Assembly: GCF_003182075.1 (NCBI RefSeq)
Contig: NZ_QGTH01000005.1
Coordinates: forward strand, 1 to 64,000
From: Finegoldia magna
GTDB lineage: Bacteria; Bacillota; Clostridia; Tissierellales; Peptoniphilaceae
Direction: 5' to 3'
Length of the DNA stretch: 64,000 nucleotides
A program made the position numbers and the translations under genes. The notes below the pieces were generated by a model, which had not been told where the DNA came from, searched no databases, and worked only from the letters and a program-made list of their open reading frames with translations. This document shows, in pieces, positions 22,352 through 30,569 of this stretch; position 1 is the first letter of the stretch, and each line of letters begins with the position of its first letter.

Positions 22352-23195
22352 ATTTTTTGATTTTTTTGATTTTTGTTTTGTATTTGTTTCTATAATCGTT
22401 AGGTGTAACTTTCACCACTCTACGAAATGCCTGATCGAAATAAGATTGGGAATTGAATCCACAGAGTTTTGCTATATCGTTGATTGGCTTGTTTGATGTT
22501 TTTAATAACAACATTGCAGATTCCATTCTTCTGTTTAGCAAAAATTGCATTGGAGTTTTACCGTAATGATTTTTGAATTCGTGTATTAAATGTGACTTAG
22601 AGACCATAAATTTTTCTGAAATAGAATCTAGTGTGATTTCTTGATTGAAATTTTCATAAATATAATCTTCGACATGTTTAGTAAATGAATCTTGTGCAGG
22701 ATCATCCATTGTGAATTTTAAATCGCCACGTCTTTGAATTTCTGTAATCAAAATACTAATCAAACAAGAGCACACTCTTTGATATCTAAATCTCTTGTAC
22801 TTGGCTTCTTCCAATATTTTGTTGATATAGTACAAAATTACCATATCACGGTCGTTGATGTGATTGTGTTTGATACTAAGAACTGCTTTATCTTTTTGTT
22901 CTGTATCGAAAGATACTTCAGAAATAGCTAGTGTATAGAACTCAAAACTTTCTGATTTAGAAATTTCTGTAATTCTGGAACCTTGATTTACTATTAATAC
23001 ATCAAAAGGAAGAATTTCTATCTTTTTGTCATTTACAATAAAAGTTCCATTTCCTTTAAGGCAATAGTACATTTGATAAAAAGGAAGTATTCCTCTTTTC
23101 ACTTCTTCATTCATTTTAAGTTCTGTTTTAGAAATAAATAATAACTTGATGTACAAATCATCTCTAGGCTCAATCTTGTAAAATTCACTATTCAT
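22350..23195 (-). CDS. AraC-family transcriptional regulator
   Basis: Regulator of 281 residues with an N-terminal cupin-like sensing half (about 1-150) and a C-terminal double helix-turn-helix (about 175-275) containing KSHLIHEFKNHYGKTPMQFL and the final NSQSYFDQAFRRVVKVTPNDYRNKY signature. Its start overlaps the 3' end of the perR-like gene by eight bases, so the two regulators are co-transcribed and probably coupled in translation. Ligand and targets are unknown. Cupin halves of this class often sense sugars or small metabolites. Confidence 0.9.
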   Translation of the reverse strand: MNSEFYKIEPRDDLYIKLLFISKTELKMNEEVKRGILPFYQMYYCLKGNGTFIVNDKKIEILPFDVLIVNQGSRITEISKSESFEFYTLAISEVSFDTEQKDKAVLSIKHNHINDRDMVILYYINKILEEAKYKRFRYQRVCSCLISILITEIQRRGDLKFTMDDPAQDSFTKHVEDYIYENFNQEITLDSISEKFMVSKSHLIHEFKNHYGKTPMQFLLNRRMESAMLLLKTSNKPINDIAKLCGFNSQSYFDQAFRRVVKVTPNDYRNKYKTKIKKIKK

Positions 23196-23610
23196 TTTCT
23201 TTTTCCAAGCAATCCTTGCATATTCCGTTAATCAAAATATTTGTAGAATTGATTTTGAATCCTTTCAAATCGGAACTTTCAACTGTGTTTTCCGTATTAA
23301 AATTGTAAATCTTGCCACATTTATCACATTTAAAATGTCCATGAGTTTCAGTCGTTATGTCGTATCTTAGCTCTGAGTTATCGATGTTAAGTTCAGATAC
23401 AATACCAGCTTTCACGAAAACTTTTACTGTATTATAGATAGTTGTTCTAGATAATGTAGTCAATTTAGGAGCTAAATTTCTGTAAATATCATCTACAGTT
23501 GGATGAATATGATGATTTTCCAAATAATCTAAAATTACAATTCTTTGATATGTAGGTTTAATACCATTGTCTAGTAATTTTGTTCTTAAATAATTTCCGT
23601 TGTTTTCCAT
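23188..23610 (-). CDS. perR: Fur/PerR-family metalloregulator
   Basis: Repressor of 140 residues. The winged helix contains HPTVDDIY and TTIYNTVKVF. Structural zinc ligands are C95-D-K-C98 and the C-terminal CKDC pair. The regulatory metal site matches PerR at H36, D84, H90 and H92, but the fifth PerR ligand (Asp104 of Bacillus PerR, in IVDF) is N103 here (IYNF). PerR is therefore the closest assignment, with altered metal or peroxide response possible; a ferric uptake or other Fur-family role is not excluded. It is first in an operon with the AraC-type gene and has its own promoter. Confidence 0.85.
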   Translation of the reverse strand: MENNGNYLRTKLLDNGIKPTYQRIVILDYLENHHIHPTVDDIYRNLAPKLTTLSRTTIYNTVKVFVKAGIVSELNIDNSELRYDITTETHGHFKCDKCGKIYNFNTENTVESSDLKGFKINSTNILINGICKDCLEKENE

Positions 23611-23638
23611 AATAATTTCCTTTCAAATAACGCTTTTT

Positions 23639-23668
23639 ATTATATCAGCTAGAAGATATACAAGTCAA
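23639..23668 (-). promoter_or_regulatory. promoter of perR-araC
   Basis: On the minus strand TTGACT (23668-23663), an 18-base spacer and TATAAT (23644-23639) form a strong vegetative promoter, 28 bases before the start codon. Confidence 0.8.
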
Positions 23669-23691
23669 ACCACTTGAAATATATTTGACTT
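23662..23691. promoter_or_regulatory. inverted repeat across two divergent promoters
   Basis: AAGTCAAA (23662-23669) and TTTGACTT (23684-23691) are perfect eight-base arms 14 bases apart. The left arm contains the perR -35. The uraA -35 lies between the arms. It could be an operator controlling both directions, or chance symmetry of two -35-like sequences. Confidence 0.5.
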
Positions 23692-23702
23692 CAATGTAGA
23701 AT
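23674..23702 (+). promoter_or_regulatory. promoter of the uracil permease gene
   Basis: TTGAAA (23674-23679), a 17-base spacer and TAGAAT (23697-23702), 30 bases before the start codon. Confidence 0.7.
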
Positions 23703-23732
23703 ATATAGGATAAAAAATCAAAGGAGTGTTTT

Positions 23733-24989
23733 ATGAAAAGAATTATTGGAGTAGACGAAAAAGTATCTCCAAAGATGCTAATACCTCTAAGTATTCAACA
23801 TACTTTCGCTATGTTTGGAGCGAGTGTATTGGTGCCTATAGTTTTGGGGATTAATCCTAGTATTGTTTTATTGATGAATGGTATAGGTACACTGTTATTT
23901 ATTTTGATAACAAAAAGAAAAGCACCGGCGTATTTGGGGAGTAGTTTTGCCTTCTTAGGACCTGCAACCATAATAATTGGACAATCGGGATTTCGTTATG
24001 CACAGGGAGCTTTCGTTGCAATAGGACTTATTGGATGTATTTTAGCATACATAATTTATAAATTTGGAACGGATTGGATTGATGTTGTTTTGCCACCTGC
24101 TGCTATGGGAAGTGTTGTAAGTTTGATAGGATTTGAACTCGCACAAGCAACTGTTTCTGGTGGTAAGATCGGTGCAAATATTATGACGGATACAAGAACT
24201 ACAAACGATGTTATAGTTTTCTTGGTCACATTGTCAGTAGCAATCTTAGGTTCTGTTTTATTCAAAAAATTCTTAGCTACAATACCAATTTTAATTGCAA
24301 TTATAACAGGATATATTGTAAGTGTTGCTTTAAAGATGGTCGATTTTACACCAGTTATGCAAGCATCATTATTTACATTACCTAAATTTCAACTTCCAAT
24401 ATTTGACCTAAAATCTATAATCACAATGTTGCCTGTAATTTTGGTAATAACAAGTGAACACATTTCACACCAAGTAGTTACAAGTAATATCATAGGAAGA
24501 GATCTATTAAAAGAACCCGGCCTTCATAGATCGATTTTTGCAGACAACTTTTCAACTGCATTATCTGGATTTATAGGCGGAGTTCCTACAACAACTTACG
24601 GTGAAAATATTGGCGTAATGGCGATTACAAAAGTTTATTCGGTATATGTAATTGCAGGAGCAGCTTGTATATCAATTTTAATGGCATTCATTGGACCATT
24701 ATCAGCATTAATATCATCGATACCAGGAAATGTAATAGGTGGAGTAACATTCTTGCTTTACGGTATGATTGGAACAAGTGGTATCAGATTATTAGTAGAC
24801 CAAAAAGTAGATTACTCACAATCCAAAAACTTAATATTAACTTCTGTAATATTTGTAACTGGACTTTCAGGATTGAAAATAAACTTCTTGGGAGTATCAT
24901 TATCAGGAATGGTTCTAGCATCAGTTGTTGCAGTAGTATTGAGCTTACTATTCTATGTATTTGATAGATTGGGAATAATGAACGATTAG
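23733..24989 (+). CDS. uraA: uracil permease (NCS2 family)
   Basis: Nucleobase:cation symporter-2 transporter of 418 residues with about 14 membrane segments. SSFAFLGPATII fits segment 3, VITSEHISHQVVTSNIIGRDL carries the substrate-binding glutamate of segment 8, and GGVPTTTYGENIGVMAIT carries the segment 10 glutamate. These match UraA/PyrP uracil carriers better than xanthine carriers, and upp is nearby on the same chromosome segment. No pyr attenuator is evident in the short leader. It is monocistronic. Confidence 0.92.
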   Translation: MKRIIGVDEKVSPKMLIPLSIQHTFAMFGASVLVPIVLGINPSIVLLMNGIGTLLFILITKRKAPAYLGSSFAFLGPATIIIGQSGFRYAQGAFVAIGLIGCILAYIIYKFGTDWIDVVLPPAAMGSVVSLIGFELAQATVSGGKIGANIMTDTRTTNDVIVFLVTLSVAILGSVLFKKFLATIPILIAIITGYIVSVALKMVDFTPVMQASLFTLPKFQLPIFDLKSIITMLPVILVITSEHISHQVVTSNIIGRDLLKEPGLHRSIFADNFSTALSGFIGGVPTTTYGENIGVMAITKVYSVYVIAGAACISILMAFIGPLSALISSIPGNVIGGVTFLLYGMIGTSGIRLLVDQKVDYSQSKNLILTSVIFVTGLSGLKINFLGVSLSGMVLASVVAVVLSLLFYVFDRLGIMND

Positions 24990-24997
24990 TAAGTATA

Positions 24998-25032
24998 ATT
25001 AGTGGACTTTTATTAGTTCACTAATTTTTTTA
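24998..25032 (+). terminator. uraA terminator
   Basis: Ten-pair stem ATTAGTGGAC (24998-25007) with GTTCACTAAT (25016-25025), one G-T pair, then a T run. Confidence 0.88.
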
Positions 25033-25072
25033 TTGAAAAATAGCTTTCGTATCATTTTTTCGCAAGTTTATG

Positions 25073-25078
25073 TATAAT
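25073..25078 (+). promoter_or_regulatory. -10 element placed for a leaderless bceR transcript
   Basis: TATAAT ends seven bases before the ATG at 25085, so transcription would begin at or beside the start codon. There is no Shine-Dalgarno sequence before that ATG and no good -35. Confidence 0.5.
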
Positions 25079-25084
25079 TTTAGT

Positions 25085-25762
25085 ATGAAGGTTTTAATTA
25101 TAGAAGACGATAAAATAATTTTAAATTCACTTAAAAAATATTTAGAAAATTGGGAATACGAAGTGTTCACAAATTCTGGAATAGATATTATGGAGGATGT
25201 CAAGAATATAAAGCCAGATATAATATTGATGGATATTATACTTCCTAGTTTTAACGGATATTTTTGGTGCGAAAAAATACGAAAAACAACTGATATTCCA
25301 ATAATTTTCATATCTTCAAAATCAGAGGATTTGGATATAATAATGGGAATGCAGATGGGAGCTGACGATTATATTACAAAGCCATTTAATTTTGATGTAC
25401 TTATGGTAAAAATCAACGCCGTAATGAAAAGATATTACGGAAACAACATCATCAAAAGCGTTTTGGAGTTTAATGATGTCATGCTTTTCGTGAATGAATT
25501 CAGATTAGAATTCAATGACAATGAAATTAATCTCACAAAAACAGAAATGCTAATTTTAAAATCGCTATTTGAAGCTAAAGGTGAAATAGTCACTAGGGAA
25601 AAATTGATGGATAAATGCTGGCAAAATGATTTTTTCATAGATGATAATACTTTAGCTGTGAATATCAATAGAATAAGAAAAAAATTAAACAAACTTGGCT
25701 TGGACGATTTCTTGTTGACTAAGAAATATTCAGGATACTATTTAAATGATGGAAGAAATTAA
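25085..25762 (+). CDS. bceR: BceR-type response regulator
   Basis: OmpR/PhoB-class response regulator of 225 residues. The receiver domain has acidic E7-D8-D9, phosphoacceptor D50 in LMDIILP and the ITKPFNF lysine. A winged-helix DNA-binding domain covers about 130-225. ATG 25085 is chosen because the protein then starts MKVLIIEDD; an ATG at 25070 adds five residues without a better ribosome site. It forms the first gene of a bceRS-bceAB module for sensing and exporting cell-wall-active peptides. Confidence 0.9.
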   Translation: MKVLIIEDDKIILNSLKKYLENWEYEVFTNSGIDIMEDVKNIKPDIILMDIILPSFNGYFWCEKIRKTTDIPIIFISSKSEDLDIIMGMQMGADDYITKPFNFDVLMVKINAVMKRYYGNNIIKSVLEFNDVMLFVNEFRLEFNDNEINLTKTEMLILKSLFEAKGEIVTREKLMDKCWQNDFFIDDNTLAVNINRIRKKLNKLGLDDFLLTKKYSGYYLNDGRN

Positions 25763-25763
25763 A

Positions 25764-26651
25764 ATGGATAAATTAATATGTTTTTTGAAGAAAAATCTCA
25801 ATTCTATTTTGTTTTTTGTGTCAATAAATGCTATTTATTTTATGGTTATTTATTTGAACAATGTAGACCTAAAAGTGTTTTTACAAGGTTTTGAAATCTG
25901 TTTGATAGTATTTCTAATTTATTTGATGATTAAATACTTAGATTTTCAAAAGGAATTGTCAAAAGATGAGAAAATAGAAGATTTGGAAATGCAAATTGAA
26001 AATATTAGAAATCAGTATATTTCTTGGCAAAAAGATATCCAAGAATATTTTTCTATGTGGGTACATCAGATTAAAACACCGATAACTTGCTTGGAAATTC
26101 TGACAGATGATAATAAAGAAATGAAGATGCAACTAAAATCAATCGACAATTACACGAATATGGCTATCAATTATTTGAAGTTAAATTTGCACGAAAAAGA
26201 CATGGATATAAGCGTTGTCGATGTGGATAATTTACTGAATATTTTAGTCAAAAAATACTCACTTTTGTTCATAAACTCACATATTAGCTTGGATTTTAGA
26301 AAACACGACATAAAATGCATTACAGATAGCAAATGGTTAAGTGTTTTATTGGAACAAATCCTCTCTAATGCGATTAAATATTCTGAAAATTCACAGATTA
26401 TCTTAGATTCATTCAAAAAAGATAATGCTGTCGTGATTTTAATAGAAGACAAGGGAATAGGGATTCCAAAGGAAGATATCAATAGAATTTTTGATAAAGG
26501 ATATTCGGGATTTAATGGAAGATTAAAACAAAAATCAAGTGGCTTGGGATTGTATTTGGCGAAATCTATCGCAGATAAACTAGATATTAGATTGAAAGTC
26601 GACTCTGTTGTAGGTCAAGGCAGTAAATTTTATATTATTGTGAATAACTAA
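25764..26651 (+). CDS. bceS: BceS-type intramembrane-sensing histidine kinase
   Basis: Histidine kinase of 295 residues with two membrane segments (about 15-33 and 38-60) separated by only a few residues, hence no extracellular sensor. The phosphorylation motif WVHQIKTPI has H101, and the ATPase domain shows N, G1 (EDKGIG) and G2 (SSGLGLYL) boxes. Such kinases obtain their signal from the partner ABC transporter, encoded next. ATG 25764 follows GGAAGAA; an earlier in-frame ATG at 25746 lies inside bceR. Confidence 0.92.
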   Translation: MDKLICFLKKNLNSILFFVSINAIYFMVIYLNNVDLKVFLQGFEICLIVFLIYLMIKYLDFQKELSKDEKIEDLEMQIENIRNQYISWQKDIQEYFSMWVHQIKTPITCLEILTDDNKEMKMQLKSIDNYTNMAINYLKLNLHEKDMDISVVDVDNLLNILVKKYSLLFINSHISLDFRKHDIKCITDSKWLSVLLEQILSNAIKYSENSQIILDSFKKDNAVVILIEDKGIGIPKEDINRIFDKGYSGFNGRLKQKSSGLGLYLAKSIADKLDIRLKVDSVVGQGSKFYIIVNN

Positions 26652-26671
26652 TCTTACAATTTTGTAAGATT
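26650..26671. promoter_or_regulatory. palindromic operator before bceAB
   Basis: AATCTTACAA and TTGTAAGATT are perfect ten-base arms separated by two T. The palindrome overlaps the bceS stop and lies 73 bases before bceA. No strong -35/-10 pair follows, as expected for an activated promoter. A BceR binding site is the natural inference. Confidence 0.7.
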
Positions 26672-26743
26672 GAGTGATTTTTGTTAGTTTAGATAAATGC
26701 TACTTTTTCTAAATTCTTTTAACATATAGTTATGGAGGGTGTT

Positions 26744-27508
26744 ATGAATATTTTAGAATTAAACAACGTAAGAAAAGTATACAAAACGAAAAATGTTGAA
26801 ACAGTAGCATTAAAAGATGTGAATTTTTCTGTAGAAAAGAATGAATTTATAGCGATAATGGGAGAATCAGGCTCAGGTAAAACAACTTTACTTAATGTAA
26901 TATCGACATTAGATAAGCAAACTAATGGAAAGGTTGTGTTAAATGGCAAAGATATATCCACTTTAAAAGAATCGGAAGTTGCAAAGTTCAGAAGAGAAAA
27001 GCTGGGATTTGTATTTCAAGATTTTAATTTATTGGATATTTTCTCAAACAAAGACAATATATTTTTGCCGATGGTGCTTTCAGATTATAAGCCAAAAGAA
27101 ATGGAGCAAAGATTGTCTGAAATTCAAGGTTTGTTAGGAATTGAATCTTTTGTGGGCAAATATCCTTATGAAGTTAGTGGTGGACAAAAACAAAGAATTG
27201 CTATTGCAAGAGCTTTGATTACAAAACCAGATTTGATATTGGCAGATGAGCCTACAGGGGCATTGGATTCAAAATCATCTGAAATGATACTTGATTTATT
27301 TACAAAAATCAATAAATTAGGACAAACTATACTTATGGTTACTCATTCTGTGAAGGCAGCCTCGTTTTCAGATAGGGTAATATTCATAAAAGATGGTGTC
27401 GTGTTCCATGAAATATACAAGGGGAATAGCAACAACAATGAATTTATGGAGAGAATAAATGAATCCTTGACAGTTATTAACAATAGAGGTGTAGATAATG
27501 AATTCTAA
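26744..27508 (+). CDS. bceA: BceA-type ABC transporter ATPase
   Basis: ABC ATPase of 254 residues of the peptide-resistance/MacB-like branch. Walker A GESGSGKT, signature VSGGQKQRIAIARAL, Walker B LILADEPTGALDS and the H-loop THS are complete. ATG 26744 is chosen because GGAGGGTG stands seven bases before it; the in-frame ATG at 26732 has no site. It overlaps bceB by 11 bases and should pair with it to detect and remove antimicrobial peptides. Confidence 0.93.
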   Translation: MNILELNNVRKVYKTKNVETVALKDVNFSVEKNEFIAIMGESGSGKTTLLNVISTLDKQTNGKVVLNGKDISTLKESEVAKFRREKLGFVFQDFNLLDIFSNKDNIFLPMVLSDYKPKEMEQRLSEIQGLLGIESFVGKYPYEVSGGQKQRIAIARALITKPDLILADEPTGALDSKSSEMILDLFTKINKLGQTILMVTHSVKAASFSDRVIFIKDGVVFHEIYKGNSNNNEFMERINESLTVINNRGVDNEF

Positions 27509-29453
27509 ATTATCTACAAAATTTGCTCTCAAAAACTTAAAAGCAAACAAAATCGTAAATATTCCATATATCTTGTCAACAAGTATTATGGTGGCGATTT
27601 TATTTATTATGATATCTCTATTAGATAATAAATACGTTATGCAAAAAGACCAATTTGGGACGATAATAGTTTTCGGATCAATTATTATTGCGATATTTAC
27701 ATTCGCGATAATTATGTATGCGAATAGGTTTTTGGTAAAAAGAAGATTCAAAGAATTTGGATTGTATCGTGTTTTCGGATTGGAGAACAGGCATATCAAT
27801 AGAATTTTGCTAAAAGAAAAGTCGATATTTTTTGTGATTATTTCAATCCTAACAATTGTTTTTGGGATTACATTGGGAAAAGTATTGTTCTTAGCCGTTG
27901 GAAAATTGATGCAAGAAAATTTCAGCATAATGCAGTTTGGAATTTCAACCAAAGCAGTTATATTATCACTGCTATTTAATCTTGTAATTAGTGTGTTAAC
28001 ATTTATCTTCGATATATTAAATATAAAATCAGCTACAACCAGGGATTTATTTGCAAAGGGACAAAAATCGGAATCTGAACCAAAAGTCAAAGTAGTATTT
28101 TTCATTCTAGCAATAATTCTAACAGCAATTGGTTATTACATCGCGTTGACAATTGAAGGAAGCTTTGAAAGCTTGTTGATGTTTTTCGTGGCAAGTTTAC
28201 TTGTATTGTTTGGAACGTACTGTGGCTTTGTTGCAATAACAATTTTTGTACTAAAATTGATGAAGAAAAACAAGAATTTCTTCTATAAATCGAAAAATTT
28301 TATTACAGTTTCTGGAATGCTTTACAGAATGAAATCAAATGCAGTCGGATTAGCTAGTATTGCAATTTTGTGCACAGGAGTTGTAGTATCATTGTCTACT
28401 ACAATGGCGATCTACAACAGTGCAGAAAAAGTTGTCGATTCAACTGTGAACAGAGATTATAAATTGACAGGAACGATTACACCAGATAAGGATTTTTCTA
28501 AAGATATCGAAAAAGAAAAAACTAGATTGAAAAATTTAGTAACAGAAAAAACAAATACTAAAAATGATTATTATCAAGTTAGTACGATGATGTTTGCAAA
28601 CCTTGATGGCAACAAATTTTCTAAAGTGGGAATGAATAATACCAAAACTGTCTATATTATGATTCAAACTTTGGATTCATTCAATGATAAATTTAACAAG
28701 AAATACACTCTAAACAACGGAGAAATTTTATTAAATTCAAATTACATGAAATATATAACATCAGATAACATAACATTGGGAAGTGCTGATTATAAATTCA
28801 AAAAAATAGATGAGCTTGAAGGAAGAAATATCGCAGTGGATATGTTCTACGTCGTAGTGAAAACTGATGAGGATTTGGTAAGATTTTGCAATGATTTCAA
28901 AATGCCAATGGAAAATGATACAGGATACAAACCTCTAGAAGTAAATGTAACTTACTTTTTGGATTCAGACAAAAAACTAGATGGAAAAGAATTTATCTCT
29001 AAAGACAGTTCTCTTCAATTTGTATCTAGACAAGAAACAAAAACTGGAGTGTACAGTATGTTTGGGGCGTTTTTGTACATTGGTTTTATAATCAGCTTTA
29101 TCTTATTAGTAGGAACTTCGATCATTGCATATTACAAACATTTGTCAGAAGGAATTGAAGATAGAAAAAACATTCAAACGATGAAGAAAGTCGGACTGTC
29201 AAACAAAATGATTAAAAAGACATCATCGCAACAAATATATTGGATGTTCTTCTTACCGCTTTTTGTGGCAGTGATTCATTCTGCAGTTGCATCAAAAATG
29301 TTGTATCAATTGTGCGGAATTTTTGGAATAAGAAATATATCTGAATTTGCTATTCCGTTTGCGATATCAGTAGCTATAATAATTGTAGTGTATTTCGTAA
29401 TATTTAAAATAACAAGTAACGTCTACTATAATTTGGTAAGTGAAGAAGAATAA
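27498..29453 (+). CDS. bceB: BceB-type ABC permease
   Basis: Permease of 651 residues with FtsX-like modules. Ten hydrophobic segments are visible, including pairs near 20-80, 110-175 and 200-310. A large extracellular domain lies between about residues 315 and 515 (segments 7 and 8), and three segments are at the C terminus. This layout is typical of BceB, where the outer domain decides peptide specificity. With BceS it forms a sensory complex. Target peptide (bacitracin, nisin or host defensin) cannot be told. Confidence 0.92.
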   Translation: MNSKLSTKFALKNLKANKIVNIPYILSTSIMVAILFIMISLLDNKYVMQKDQFGTIIVFGSIIIAIFTFAIIMYANRFLVKRRFKEFGLYRVFGLENRHINRILLKEKSIFFVIISILTIVFGITLGKVLFLAVGKLMQENFSIMQFGISTKAVILSLLFNLVISVLTFIFDILNIKSATTRDLFAKGQKSESEPKVKVVFFILAIILTAIGYYIALTIEGSFESLLMFFVASLLVLFGTYCGFVAITIFVLKLMKKNKNFFYKSKNFITVSGMLYRMKSNAVGLASIAILCTGVVVSLSTTMAIYNSAEKVVDSTVNRDYKLTGTITPDKDFSKDIEKEKTRLKNLVTEKTNTKNDYYQVSTMMFANLDGNKFSKVGMNNTKTVYIMIQTLDSFNDKFNKKYTLNNGEILLNSNYMKYITSDNITLGSADYKFKKIDELEGRNIAVDMFYVVVKTDEDLVRFCNDFKMPMENDTGYKPLEVNVTYFLDSDKKLDGKEFISKDSSLQFVSRQETKTGVYSMFGAFLYIGFIISFILLVGTSIIAYYKHLSEGIEDRKNIQTMKKVGLSNKMIKKTSSQQIYWMFFLPLFVAVIHSAVASKMLYQLCGIFGIRNISEFAIPFAISVAIIIVVYFVIFKITSNVYYNLVSEEE

Positions 29454-29478
29454 ACTGGGGGAAACTCCAGTTTTTTCG
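29453..29478 (+). terminator. bceAB terminator
   Basis: Eight-pair stem AACTGGGG (29453-29460), GAAA tetraloop, CTCCAGTT (29465-29472) with one G-T pair, then T residues. It starts in the stop codon. Confidence 0.85.
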
Positions 29479-29543
29479 TTGTGTGTTTTAAAAAATAATG
29501 GTTTCGTGATAAAATAGGAATATCAATTAAGAGGGGTTTTAAA

Positions 29544-30569
29544 ATGAAAGTAGTTAGAACTGAAGATGCGGTAGGTCGCATTTTACCGCACGATATGACT
29601 AGAATTGTAAAGGACGTGGTTAAGGAAAGAGCTTTTAAAAAAGGTCACGTTATTACAGAAGAAGATATTCCTGTTCTTCTAAGTATGGGCAAGGAACATA
29701 TATACGTTATGGAATTAGAAGATGATGATTTGCACGAAAATGATTGTGCAATTATTTTAAAAGACATCTGCATCAACGAACACATGCACTCATCTGATAT
29801 AAAAGAAGGCAAGATAGAAATAATTTCCGATGTGGATGGATTTTTGAAAGTCGACAGAGATACATTATTTAGGTTGAATTCAATTGATGACATATCCATT
29901 GCAACTGTTCTTGGCAATCAACCTGTCAAAAAAGGACAAAAAATTGCTGGAATGAGAATTATCCCGCTTTTCACAAAAGAAAAAGTAATGGATGAAGCGA
30001 AGAAAATAATGAATGGTGTTCCTATTTTAGAAATCATTCCATTTGATATGACGAAAAAATGTTCCATCATTACAACGGGATTTGAAGTGTACAAAGGTCT
30101 TATCAAAGATCAATTTGGGCCTGTGTTAAAAGAAAAAATGAGAAATTACAATTGTGAAGTAATAAATCATGTAATTGTCGATGATAATAGCGAAAATATT
30201 ACACGAGAAATCAATAAGGCACTAGAAAACAAATCAGATATTATTTTGGTTTCTGGTGGAATGAGCGTCGATCCAGATGATATGACACCAAAAGCTATAA
30301 AAGATTCCAAGGCAGAAGTGATAACTTACGGTTCACCTGTACTTCCAGGGGCGATGTTTATGCTAGCTTACAAAAACAATACTGTAATTATGGGACTTCC
30401 AGGTTGTGTAATGTTCAACAAATCTACAGTTTTTGATATAATCTTGCCTTATATTTTTGCAAATATTAAAGTTACAAAAGATATGATAAATAGTTTGGGT
30501 TATGGTGGATTTTGTATGCAATGTGCTGAGTGTCACTTCCCAAATTGTGAGTTTGGTAAAGGATTATGA
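29544..30569 (+). CDS. MoeA/MoCF-like molybdopterin-binding-fold protein with Cys-rich tail
   Basis: Protein of 341 residues. Residues about 170-310 form a MoCF/MogA-like domain with the VSGGMSVDPDDMTPKAI and GSPVLPGAMF segments of molybdopterin-binding enzymes. The first 165 residues resemble the MoeA linker region in size but are poorly conserved. The last 20 residues hold C324, C327, C330 and C335 plus H331, a cluster fit to bind metal or an Fe-S centre. No other molybdenum cofactor gene is in the window. Similar clostridial proteins are annotated only as molybdopterin-binding. It overlaps the following PAP2 gene by four bases. Function is unknown. Confidence 0.75.
   Translation: MKVVRTEDAVGRILPHDMTRIVKDVVKERAFKKGHVITEEDIPVLLSMGKEHIYVMELEDDDLHENDCAIILKDICINEHMHSSDIKEGKIEIISDVDGFLKVDRDTLFRLNSIDDISIATVLGNQPVKKGQKIAGMRIIPLFTKEKVMDEAKKIMNGVPILEIIPFDMTKKCSIITTGFEVYKGLIKDQFGPVLKEKMRNYNCEVINHVIVDDNSENITREINKALENKSDIILVSGGMSVDPDDMTPKAIKDSKAEVITYGSPVLPGAMFMLAYKNNTVIMGLPGCVMFNKSTVFDIILPYIFANIKVTKDMINSLGYGGFCMQCAECHFPNCEFGKGL

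Noticed and set aside
27368-28105. 245-codon minus-strand open frame
   Set aside because: It lies wholly across the BceA/BceB genes, has an asparagine/isoleucine-rich composition typical of antisense reading of AT-rich membrane protein genes, and no ribosome site.
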